Positions 18,434-27,404 of a DNA stretch of 27,404 nucleotides are shown here, in pieces. Location: positions 1 to 27,404 of the forward strand of contig JAEUWP010000574.1 of assembly GCA_018524725.1 (NCBI GenBank), in the 5' to 3' direction. Each line of letters begins with the position of its first letter. Positions within the stretch are counted from its first letter, which is position 1. This stretch comes from Podaxis mareebaensis. Its lineage: Eukaryota; Basidiomycota; Agaricomycetes; Agaricales; Agaricaceae. Both the position numbers and the translations under genes were made by a program. Under the pieces are notes generated by a model that searched no databases, was not told the origin of the DNA, and saw nothing but the letters and a program-made list of their open reading frames with translations.

Positions 18434-21400
18434 ATGAGGCGCTCTTCAAAGAAGCCAGCCCCTTTCATTCAAAACGACGAGCTCGAGCACCACCGCATCC
18501 AACTCGAACATAATCTTCGCAACTCCGAGACCGCCATCCACCTTTCCTCTGCCACCGAGAGCGATGCGGAGTCCTATGACAGTGGTGACGACATAGAAAG
18601 TCTTGAATATCCTCGACACAATTCTGGCCCAGTGCCCTATAACGACTTTCCGTCGTTCGATCGCCGCGTTCGGGATTATATGGCAGATGAGGATCCCCAC
18701 GGCCACGGGTGGTCATACCGTACAGGCGACGATTACGAGGAGGGTATTAACCCGTATGGTGGGGAGTCTCTATCGACCGTTGCACATCATGCCAGCGCCG
18801 TCACCCTTAGCGCGGGTTTAGCTGGGCGCGGAGCCAAGCGCGATGTGAGCATCAGTGGCGCAGAATACGATCCCGATCGTCCTTTGAACGATATCATTGC
18901 GGGCGTGAATAGTAAGCTCAGTGTTTTTGACACAGACGCTTCTCGTTCAAAGCGCCTGGTAAGCGACTAAACTCGATCAAATTTCTTTCTACTTATTATT
19001 TTCTCTCCCAGACACTGGAAACCATCACGGGTGATCCTCTTGTGGCAGAGGATACCGCAGAACTCGACCATATACTCGAAACAGGTGCTCAGTTATCTAT
19101 GCCCTCGCGTTCTGTCCGAGTGGCTTCACCCGTGACTTCAGGCTCTTCCTCACATTCGGAATCAGATCACGGTCAAGCCTCAAATACCACCCTTAAAGGC
19201 CGCCCCAAACTCTCAGACGCTCTCCGCAATGTCACTCTTTCTCCAAAGAGACCACGAAGTCCTCAAATCAGTCGTTCCATATCGCTTTCTCCTAAGCAAG
19301 TCTCTTCATCTGTTTCGCGCGGAAGCCAACGCACGAGCACTTCCCATGTTCCCACTCCTCGGCCAGGAAGGCGAAACAATATCTTTCCTTCATATGCTCC
19401 CTCCCTACAACAGCAACCCGACCTTGTTCTCCAACCCCCTACACCATCCTCAGCAGGCTCCAAATTCACCCGCATGGCTCATGGACTTGCCAAGGAAATT
19501 GAATATGAAAAAGACAAACTCAAGTCTTCCATGTCATCGAAAAGGGTTGAGCGATCGCGCTCGGCATCCATGCCTGTCGACAATAACCCTTTCCAGGACG
19601 GCACAAACCAGGAAAACTTGTCTGCAAATAAAGCAAACGTTTCGCGTATCTCTACAGGCAACCGCTCGCGTATACAACTCCCCGATGTGACTGGTATTAC
19701 CAACGCTATCGAATCTCCTGCCAAACTCAGTGCAGAATACTACGCCTATCGTGCGGAAGGTCAGATTAGAGAAACTGAGAGTAAGTTCTGTGGTCAGGCC
19801 AGAACCTACTCTGACCTCACTATCCATAGAACGTCTCCTTCACACGTTGAACACGGTTCAAAGAAAGATTCAACAGCTCGAAGAGGAAAATGGTATTTCA
19901 AGGAGACGTGTAAGAGAACTGGAGATGGAGTTGGAGGATTGCAAGAGAGAAGTCGCTCGAGAGCGAACCCGGCTTATTGAACAAGAAGAGCACCTCAAGC
20001 AGCAACAAGCAAGCTTTCGTACAGTGAAGGGTAAAGCCCGGGCGAAAGACCTTAGCGCTGATACATCACACCTTCATGAGCGGTACAAGGAAGTTGTTGA
20101 GGAAAAGAAAGGTCTGTCGATAATCTCATATTACGGAACCCACGCTTAGCAGATGTGCAGCTTTGGAGGACTTGATCAACAAACTCAGGGCCCACCTCGC
20201 TCGGCTGACTTCGGAGCTTGCATCCAACCGAGAACTGCTCACCGAACTACGGACACTGCGCGATGCCGATGCCACTACGTTGAAAGAGAAGAGTGCAGAA
20301 ATTACGAGACTTAGAAATGAGGTAGAACGACTTGCTGGCGAAGTAGAAGTCCTGCGAAATGTGGTGGAAGAAGGCCTTCGCGAACGAAGAGCAGCGAAAG
20401 AAGCGTCCTTGCAACAAGAGTCGGTACAAGGCGAACAGATCTCATATAGAGACCCTTCGCGGGAGCACTTTGCCGAAGAAAATGATCCTAGATACGAGAT
20501 GGAGGAAGAGGAAGATGAGGACGACGGCGAAGAAGACTTGGAAACAGAGACCGAAGATGCAGCATTTTCATCCGTTAGCGGGGGCTCGAGGATCCGGGCA
20601 ATGGACAAAACAATGCGAACGGATCATGCGACGGAAGGTTCGAGCCTGGCTAATGGGACACGAACTCGCTTCATGGATCCCGCCGACTTAGAGAGGATAT
20701 CTGCAGAGATCGACGAAAGGAGATCCGACCGTTCCGGGTCAGTAAACCTTTCTCAATTTTCCCATAGTCGGTCCCCAGTGCAATCCCCATCTCCGAGGTC
20801 GAGAAGGAGCAGGACGATGGGTACCTCTGTGGCATACGACATGTCCACCGTGGCGAGGCGAGCATCTTCTCCGGACTCTATTCCTGATCCTGAAGAGGAG
20901 CTTCAAGAACTTGCGGAAAATGAGGTTGGTAGCATTCCTCTTGAAGCAGGTCCTTCTACGCGTGCTTCTGCCGACTATGTTGAGGATCGCAACTCACACA
21001 CGAACCGAGGACATAGAAGCGAAGTAGAAGCACCATTCCCTAAGATTCGCGGCAAACATCTAGAACGTCTCTTCTTTGCTGCCCCCGAACATGATGCACG
21101 AACATGCACCACTTGCAATCGACGTCGCGAGTCAGATGGACATCCCGTTTCTCCTTTATCGAGAACTCGTCGAGCTGCTCGACGGGCCAGACCAAGACAC
21201 AGGGCCGACGACCAGGACGACGAAGGATTCGCAGAAGGGTCCGAGGAACTGGAAGAGTCTCAGGCTCAGAATCGGGACAAAGGGAAGCGACGGGAACGTA
21301 GTCTTCAGGATATTAATGAAGTTCCATCTATTGCGCGGCAAGAAGGGCTCCCTCCTCAGACAATCGTTGCGCGAATCATTCGGGAGCTGGAAGACGATTT

Positions 21401-21749
21401 CACGCACTATAAAAGGTAAGGGAGTTGTCATCACAACACGGTTGACTTGAAACTAAGCGGCGCGCAGCATCTACATTGAATTGGCAGACCAGTATAAGGA
21501 GATGGACGCAGCGTCGAATGTCGCGAAAAGAAATACTCTTGCTCAGCATCTACGTGAGGTTGTTGATATTCTAGAGCAGAAAGTGAGTGATTTTTGCGTG
21601 CATGTGATCAGCTTTCTGACTCGGCCCCAAAGGGCGACCAAATCGCATCGCTTTATGATTTGTTGAGCTTCAAATATAAACCCTCGGGCGGCACAGGCAG
21701 TAGGTCCGGCACGTCCAGTGGAAGAGCCGCCCAGACAAGAACGCAATAG
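18434..21749 (+). CDS. PPC89: Spindle-pole-body/centrosome coiled-coil protein, Ppc89/Cep57-like
   Basis: Six exons: 18434-18958, 19012-19780, 19830-20111, 20161-21415, 21468-21582 and 21633-21749; introns of 53, 49, 49, 52 and 50 nt; 1020 residues. ATG 18434 (MRRSSKKPAPF) is the first in frame and lies in an A-rich context. Residues 1-430 are disordered, Ser/Pro-rich and basic, with repeated Ser-Pro-Lys phosphosite-like motifs (SLSPKQ, TLSPKRPRSP). Coiled coil runs over about 433-610 (RKIQQLEEENG; EITRLRNEVERLAGEVEVL), then an acidic stretch. The last ~180 residues are the conserved part: PFPKIRGKHLERLFFAAPEH, a CTTC pair at 841-844, and helices DDFTHYKSIYIELADQYKEM and QHLREVVDILEQKGDQIASL. 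This matches the Cep57 microtubule-binding-like domain found in fungal Ppc89, a core spindle-pole-body protein. The family call rests on the C-terminus; the paralogue name is less certain. Confidence 0.82.
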
Positions 21750-22015
21750 TGTAGTAATTTTTCTGGTTCTTCGGACTATTCTGTACCCTACGTTATAGTC
21801 GCATCTAGTGGAGTCGCGTACAATACAATACATCTTGGGATTTTCATCGCGATAGATCGGGACGGAAGAAAGATGCAGTGATGTGCTTACATAATATGTT
21901 TCGTCATTAAGGGTGACAGCGAGCAGGGAGCTGCCAGCTTCGACATTTCTCTTGACTTCCTCCACCATCTCCCTCTTTCCGTCGTACTCGCCGCCTCGTA
22001 CGACGACTACATAAC

Positions 22016-25000
22016 ATGCTTTCAAGGCGCGTTGTTGGCCGCTTGACGCCCCTGGTGCGCTCGTCAAGGTCTCTTCGTCCACTCCCCGTTCCCCTCCGTC
22101 GCGGGTATGCTCTCGCCAGCGGACCTTCCCCAAATGACCCGTTTGCGAATGGCACCAATGCGTACTATGCCGATGAAATGTATCGCCTCTGGAAGCAGGA
22201 CCCAAAATCTGTGCATCCTTCGTGGAACGTCTACTTTTCTGGCCTCGACAAAGGATTGCCTAGCCACCAGGCATTCCAGCCCCCACCTACACATCTGCCC
22301 CATCCTGCAGATGGCGCTCCGGCTTTACACGCAGGTGGTGGCGCGGAACTCGATGATCATCTCAAGGTCCGGTTTGTTTATTCGCTTAGACTCCCCGCAC
22401 CACCTTATTTTGTAAACTCAGGTCCAACTCCTTGTTCGCGCCTATCAAGTTCGCGGTCACCATGTTGCCGAACTGGATCCCCTGGGAATTCTCGACACTG
22501 ACTTGGCTGATGTCCGTCCCCCCGAGCTCGAACTCAGTCGTTATGGGTTCACTGAACGTGACCTGGACAAAGACATCACCCTTGGTCCAGGTATCCTCCC
22601 CCATTTTGCTACGGAGGAGAACAAAACAATGAAATTGAGGGACATCATCAAGACGCTCAAACGTATCTACTGTACGTAAATCTAATTTTAGGGATCGTCT
22701 CCACCGACCAAGTATCCCACACAGGTGGCCATGTTGGTATTCAATATGTGCACATACCTGACAAGGAGCAATGTGACTGGATCAGGGAACGCGTCGAGAC
22801 ACCCAAGCCGTGGAACTACACCGTCGAAGAGAAGCGCATGATCTTGGATCGCCTCATTTGGTCCGAATCCTTCGAGAAATTCATCGCGAGCAAGTACCCC
22901 AATGAGAAGCGTTTCGGCCTTGAAGGGTGCGAAGCTCTCATCCCTGGTATGAAGGCACTCATCGACCGCTCTGTCGACAATGGCGTCAAACACATCACCA
23001 TTGGTATGCCTCATCGTGGTCGTCTCAACGTCCTCGCCAACGTCATTCGTAAACCGATTGAGGCCATCCTTAACGAGTTCTCCGGTGATGAAGATGACAA
23101 CTGGCCTGCTGGAGATGTTAAATATCATCTCGGTGCCAACTACGTCCGTCCCACACCTTCCGGCAAAAAGGTCTCCCTTTCTTTGGTCGCCAACCCGTCC
23201 CACTTGGAAGCGGCCGACCCCGTCGTTTTGGGCAAGACTCGTGCTATCCAACACTTCGAGAACGACGAGGCTTCGCACAACACGGCTATGGGTGTCCTGC
23301 TCCATGGTGACGCCGCGTTTGCTGGACAGGGTGTCGTCTACGAGACCATGGGACTACACAACTTACCCTCATATGGAACTGGAGGTACCATCCACTTGAT
23401 TGTCAACAACCAAATCGGGTTCACCACCGATCCTCGTTTCTCCCGTTCCACTCCTTACCCCTCCGATATCGCCAAGTCCATCGATGCCCCCATCTTCCAT
23501 GTCAATGGTGACAACGTCGAGGCTATGAACTTTGTATGCCAGCTTGCTGCCGACTACCGTGCCAAGTTCAAAAAGGATGTCGTCATCGATATCGTCTGCT
23601 ACCGTAGATACGGTCACAACGAAACCGATCAACCGAGTTTCACCCAACCGAGGATGTACGAGGCCATTAAGAAGCAGCCTACTCCCTTGACCAGGTACAC
23701 CAAGTTTTTGGTCGGTCGTGGTACCTTCACCGAGAAGGATATTGAGGAGCATAAGAAGTGGGTGTGGGGAATGTTGGAGAAGGCCGCTAACGCGGCCAAG
23801 GACTATGTCCCCACAAGCAAAGAGTGGCTGTCAGCTGCCTGGACCGGTTTCCCCTCCCCGAAACAACTTGCTGAGCAGACACTTCCTACCCGCTCGACTG
23901 GATCCGACGTTGACACCCTCCGCCGCATCGGGAAGGCCATTTCCAGCTATCCTCAAGGCTTCACTCCTCATCGTAACCTTGCCCGTATCCTCGCTGCTCG
24001 TGGCAAGACCGTTGAAGATGGGAAAAACATTGATTGGTCTACTGCTGAAGCCCTTGCCTTTGGTGCTCTTGCACTAGAAAAAATCCATGTCCGCCTGTCT
24101 GGTCAGGATGTCGAACGTGGTACCTTCTCTCAGCGCCATGCCGTTATCCATGACCAGGTCAATGAACAACAATACGTTCCTCTCAACGATCTCGGCTCTA
24201 ACCAGGCCCGCTTTGTTGTCTGCAACTCTCACCTTTCCGAGTATGGTACACTCGGTTTCGAACTCGGCTACTCCCTCGTGTCGCCTGACGCCCTCACTAT
24301 CTGGGAAGCTCAGTTCGGTGACTTCGCTAACAACGCTCAGTGTATCATTGATCAGTTCATTGCCGCTGGTGAACGCAAGTGGCTCCAACGCACTGGCTTG
24401 GTCGTAAACTTGCCCCACGGTTACGATGGTCAAGGTCCTGAACACTCTAGCGGGAGGATCGAACGCTTCCTCCAGCTTTGCGACGACCACCCACACATCT
24501 ATCCTTCTCCAGAGAAGATTGAACGTCAGCATCAGGACTGCAATATGCAGGTTGTTTACCCCACGTACGTTTCATCGTCTGTTTATGCAAGGTTCATTAT
24601 TGACATTTGGGCCATCTCGCAGCACACCTGCGAATTACTTCCACGTCCTTCGTCGTCAAATTCACCGCGATTTCCGCAAGCCGGTGAGTCTGATGTCATA
24701 TAATATAAATTCACCAATACTAACATCATCTTAGCTTATCCTCTTCTTCTCCAAGAGCCTCCTGCGCCATCCTAAAGCTCGTTCAACCCTTGATGAGATG
24801 GTTGGCAACACCCACTTCGAGCGCTATCTTCCGGAGCCTGTTCAGGACCTAGTTCCTCCTGAACAGGTCAAGCGTCATATTCTCTGCACAGGTGCGCGGA
24901 GTAGTTGATGGCAGAGCTTTTGTCGACTCATGTCGCTTCGCACACAGGACAAGTCTACTTCACTCTGCTCCAGGCTCGTGAGGAACGTGGTATCAAGGAT

Positions 25001-25423
25001 GTCGCTATCAGTCGCATCGAACAACTCTCGCCATTCCCTTACGATCTCGTACGTTGTATTGTTCCCTAATACTCAGATCATTCATCAACATTGCCCAGGT
25101 CACACCCCACCTTGACAAATACCCCAATGCTGATCTTCTCTGGTGTCAAGAAGAACCCTTGAACAACGGTGCTTGGAGTTACATTGGCCCCCGTATCTAC
25201 ACCGCCGCCAGCAGAACCCAGTACCATAAGGGCAAGTACCCCTACTACGCTGGTCGCGAGCCCACTAGCTCCGTCGCCACAGGTAGCAAGGTAAGCCATA
25301 TTATTTTGAATTGGATACCAAATTATTGACTTCTTTTCACTGCAGACACAACACAAAAAGGAGATTGAGGCATTCCTCAACACAGCTTTCGATACTTCTT
25401 CGGAAATGCATCATCTCAAATAG
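22016..25423 (+). CDS. KGD1: 2-oxoglutarate dehydrogenase E1 component, mitochondrial
   Basis: Eight exons: 22016-22366, 22422-22671, 22725-24564, 24623-24683, 24735-24891, 24948-25048, 25099-25290 and 25346-25423; introns of 50-58 nt; 1009 residues, the normal length. The N-terminus is an Arg/Ser/Leu-rich mitochondrial presequence ([20 protein letters not shown]), followed by the E1 N-terminal motif ([20 protein letters not shown]). [19 protein letters not shown] and [14 protein letters not shown] follow. [10 protein letters not shown] (394-403) and NNQIGFTT (from 428) form the thiamine-diphosphate/Mg site, and [29 protein letters not shown] and [16 protein letters not shown] form the transketolase-like part. 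It decarboxylates 2-oxoglutarate in the TCA cycle, passing the succinyl group to E2. Intron 1 has an unusual donor (GTCCGG); the joined product [12 protein letters not shown] is exactly what the family has. Exon 4 is only 61 nt. No DNA-level odd features otherwise. Confidence 0.97.
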
Positions 25424-25531
25424 AGACAAATGACAGACTCTGAGTGGATACTCTGATGTCCGACTTTCTTATCACTGTTACCCTGTTACTTTCCTCCCTG
25501 ATTAGTATTTGCATACTGTAGTAATCTTAGA

Positions 25532-25562
25532 TGCCAACGTTAGGTTGGCACGCATATATAAG
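25532..25562 (+). promoter_or_regulatory. Dyad and TATA box upstream of the histidinol phosphatase gene
   Basis: TGCCAAC (25532-25538), a 5-bp spacer and GTTGGCA (25544-25550) form a perfect 7+7 inverted repeat. Four bp further a TATATAAG box (25555-25562) lies about 50 bp before the ATG at 25611. The arrangement looks like a factor-binding dyad next to a core promoter. The half-site resembles TTGGCA-type sites, but no factor is assigned. It lies in the 187-bp spacer after KGD1. Confidence 0.5.
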
Positions 25563-25610
25563 CTTATCTCATCTCAGACTACTCCGATCATTAATCTCTT
25601 CCGAGACATC

Positions 25611-26671
25611 ATGTGCAACATGCCTCACAGCCACCACTCGCATTCTGGCCAATTCTGCAAACATGCTGTAGGGACGTTGGAGGACATGGTAAAGGAAGCG
25701 ATTGCGCAAGGATTTCAGGTATTCGGTCTGACGGAGCATGTACCACGATATCGTGAAACTGACCTCTATCCGGAGGAGGTGAGGGGATGGTTTTGTACTA
25801 AACTACAAGGGAGCTAATGAAATCGTACCTACCAAGCAAGGTCTATCTCTAGCAGCACTCAATCAGCAGTTTATCGCATTCATTCAAGAAGCTCAACGTC
25901 TGAAAGCACAATATGCTCCCCAGATCAATATCCTCATAGGCCTCGAGACCGAATTTATCACTCCACAAGATCTTGAAGAACTCTCATGTATTCTTGATCA
26001 ACACCAGTCCGCCATCGAATATATCGTCGGTTCGATCCATCACGTTAATGGTGTCCCAATCGACTTCGATGAACCCACATATCGAAAGGCCTTGGCGGGC
26101 CTTGCAGAAGAGGGGGATTCTGAACACGACCGGTTAGAAAAGCTTCTGTCGGCGTATTTTGATGCGCAGTACGAGCTCCTGCAACGGTTCAAACCCGAGA
26201 TCGTGGGCCATATAGATCTCTGCCGTTTGTACACACCTGATCTCAAGTTTACGGATTATCCACTTGTGTGGCAGAAGATCGAGAGGAACGTCGAGTACGC
26301 AGTTTCTTATGGTGCTTTATTCGAAGTGAATGCTGCCGCCTTTCGAAAAAAGTGGAACACCGCATATCCGGGGACCGACGTTGCAAAGGCGGGTCTTTTC
26401 TCTCCAGTTGATATCAACCAGCTGATATCGTCTCCTTCAGCTCATCCTTGAGCGCAACGGAAGGTTTGCGCTATCTGATGATAGCCACGGACCCCATGCT
26501 GTTGGTTTGAACTATGACCGAACTTTCCGTTACCTCATATCTTTGGGGGTAAAGGAACTCTGGTACCTCGAACGGGCCGAAACCCCAAACTCTGCCGGAA
26601 GATATCTCCAGCCTGCAAAGTTGGAGAACTGGGATGAACATGCCTTCTGGCGTCCATTACTGACGAAATAA
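25611..26671 (+). CDS. HIS2: Histidinol-phosphate phosphatase, PHP superfamily (HIS2 type)
   Basis: Three exons: 25611-25778, 25837-26388 and 26441-26671; introns of 58 and 52 nt; 316 residues against 335 in yeast. ATG 25611 is the first in frame; ATG 25620 (MPHSHHSHSGQF), three codons on, matches the usual family start and may be the one used. PHP metal-binding motifs are visible: HSHHSHSG, GLTEH (39-43), GLETE (91-95), GSIHHVNG, VGHIDLC and SDDSHGPHAVG (252-262). The enzyme removes phosphate from L-histidinol phosphate, the penultimate substrate of histidine synthesis, in the cytosol. Intron 1 ends at CCAAG, giving LYPEEQGLSL. Intron 2 appears to be of GC-AG type: only a donor at AAG/GCGGG keeps DVAK-LILERNGRF intact. 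An alternative GTTGCA donor nine bases upstream would also keep frame but lose three residues. Confidence 0.93.
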
Positions 26672-27279
26672 TGGAAAGTCAATCGATCATTCTGGAATCC
26701 AAGTCTTCGGAGGATATTGAAGGTGATCCCTTCGAACTGCCTTCCAACGCTATATTTACCCCCAGAGAAACACAATATCTGGCAGCACCGTGGGGGCATC
26801 AGAATATATTTCCTCATGCATGCTGCCGATGTCCACCTGACTCGCCACAAAGAAGCGCTTCTTTGGTACTACAAAACACGTGTGAAAGCAGGTTGACGAA
26901 CAGTTGCATCATTGATAATCATGATGGCTGCAAATCTGCAACTCATGCAACCCCTTCAAGAGACGGCGATTATTTCCCGGTGATTCGTGGTGTGTTGCAC
27001 GACTCCGATCCGCCTCCTGGTACGTGTGAGTCAGCGGTTACATCACGATTAGTTGTTACAAGATCCATGGTATCGCAGGGTATCACCCCATTTATAATTA
27101 CGACCGACGCACAATCGTCAGGACCGGACCAAAAATCATGCGGCGGTTGGGTGGATGGATTTTCGACAACCTTCTACGGCCTGCCAAAAGCCGGAAAGCA
27201 ATGTCACGGAGAGCCCTATAACCCAATTATTATTGCCATATCAAGCAATCACCCAACATATTCTCCCCCTTGTTCCTAG
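26671..27279 (+). CDS. Hypothetical 202-codon ORF after HIS2, weakly supported
   Basis: ATG 26671 overlaps the HIS2 stop (TAATG). The frame runs 202 codons and is Ser/Pro/Cys-rich (ACCRCPPDSP, DSDPPPGTCES). I recognise no domain and see no signal peptide or membrane segment. Codon choice shows no clear bias, and Kozak context is poor. A second frame over the same DNA, continuing the HIS2 frame after its stop, stays open for 75 codons and looks at least as protein-like (RIYFLMHAADVHLTRHKEAL, then a TGA and further open codons). Both cannot be real; this may be HIS2 3' UTR plus a relic. The remaining bases to 27404 hold nothing recognisable. Confidence 0.2.
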   Translation: MESQSIILESKSSEDIEGDPFELPSNAIFTPRETQYLAAPWGHQNIFPHACCRCPPDSPQRSASLVLQNTCESRLTNSCIIDNHDGCKSATHATPSRDGDYFPVIRGVLHDSDPPPGTCESAVTSRLVVTRSMVSQGITPFIITTDAQSSGPDQKSCGGWVDGFSTTFYGLPKAGKQCHGEPYNPIIIAISSNHPTYSPPCS

Positions 27280-27404
27280 AATTGCAGCTCAGCACGTGCA
27301 CACAATAACTACCGATATTCTCAGTGGGAATACTATCATTGATCGGGAGTTTGACAACGTTTCAGGAGTTTGAAAATGTGAAAGTTTGCCTCACAGCTCA
27401 CCCT

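Noticed and set aside
20126..20608. 160-codon Ser-rich minus-strand ORF
   Set aside because: It is antisense to the coiled-coil exon of the Ppc89-like gene; the Ser runs are the complement of Glu/Asp codon runs.
22688..23305. 205-codon minus-strand ORF across KGD1
   Set aside because: It is an antisense shadow of the highly conserved KGD1 exon 3 with its strong codon bias; there is no independent support.

Overview
The window looks like nuclear DNA from a mushroom-forming basidiomycete (Agaricomycete). The host genes carry many spliceosomal introns of 49-65 nt, the encoded proteins are fungal (auxilin/Swa2, Bms1, a Ppc89/Cep57-like protein, the 2-oxoglutarate dehydrogenase E1 subunit, a HIS2-type histidinol phosphatase), and one decayed element is of the Plavaka (CACTA-like) type typical of this class. 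No rRNA, tRNA or CRISPR was recognised.

Layout. 1-1477 (-): the 492-codon start of a Ser/Pro-rich protein running off the left edge. 1537-7742: a block in which I find no CpG at all. It holds a PIF/Harbinger transposase relic (+, 1622-2326), a convergent spliced but decayed gene of no recognised family (-, 2645-5325), two related LTRs (5452-5712 and about 6938-7168) enclosing a second partial copy of that gene (-, 6583-6915), and a 3 x 34-bp tandem repeat. 7906-11069 (-): SWA2-like auxilin. 11453-14601: a second block with only two CpGs, holding a Plavaka transposase relic (+). 14610-18235 (-): BMS1. 18434-21749 (+): Ppc89/Cep57-like spindle-pole-body protein. 22016-25423 (+): KGD1. 25611-26671 (+): histidinol phosphatase. 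26671-27404: an unsupported ORF and unassigned sequence.

The right half (14.6-26.7 kb) is an ordinary gene-dense housekeeping region with a 198-bp divergent promoter between BMS1 and the Ppc89-like gene and short tandem spacers (266 and 187 bp) further right. The left half is two CpG-purged transposon islands around the SWA2 gene. One island starts about 60 bp upstream of the left-edge gene, and the other ends within 10 bp of the BMS1 stop codon.

The best candidate for something undescribed is the minus-strand gene at 2645-5325. With three ordinary introns and allowance for one 1-nt insertion, it gives a single frame of 828 codons, broken only by four TGA codons, each explainable as CGA to TGA deamination. 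A second partial copy lies 3 kb away, so it is a repeat-borne coding unit with no domain I can name. I did not find a convincing new functional system beyond this. All CpG counts, alignments and gene models were made by eye.
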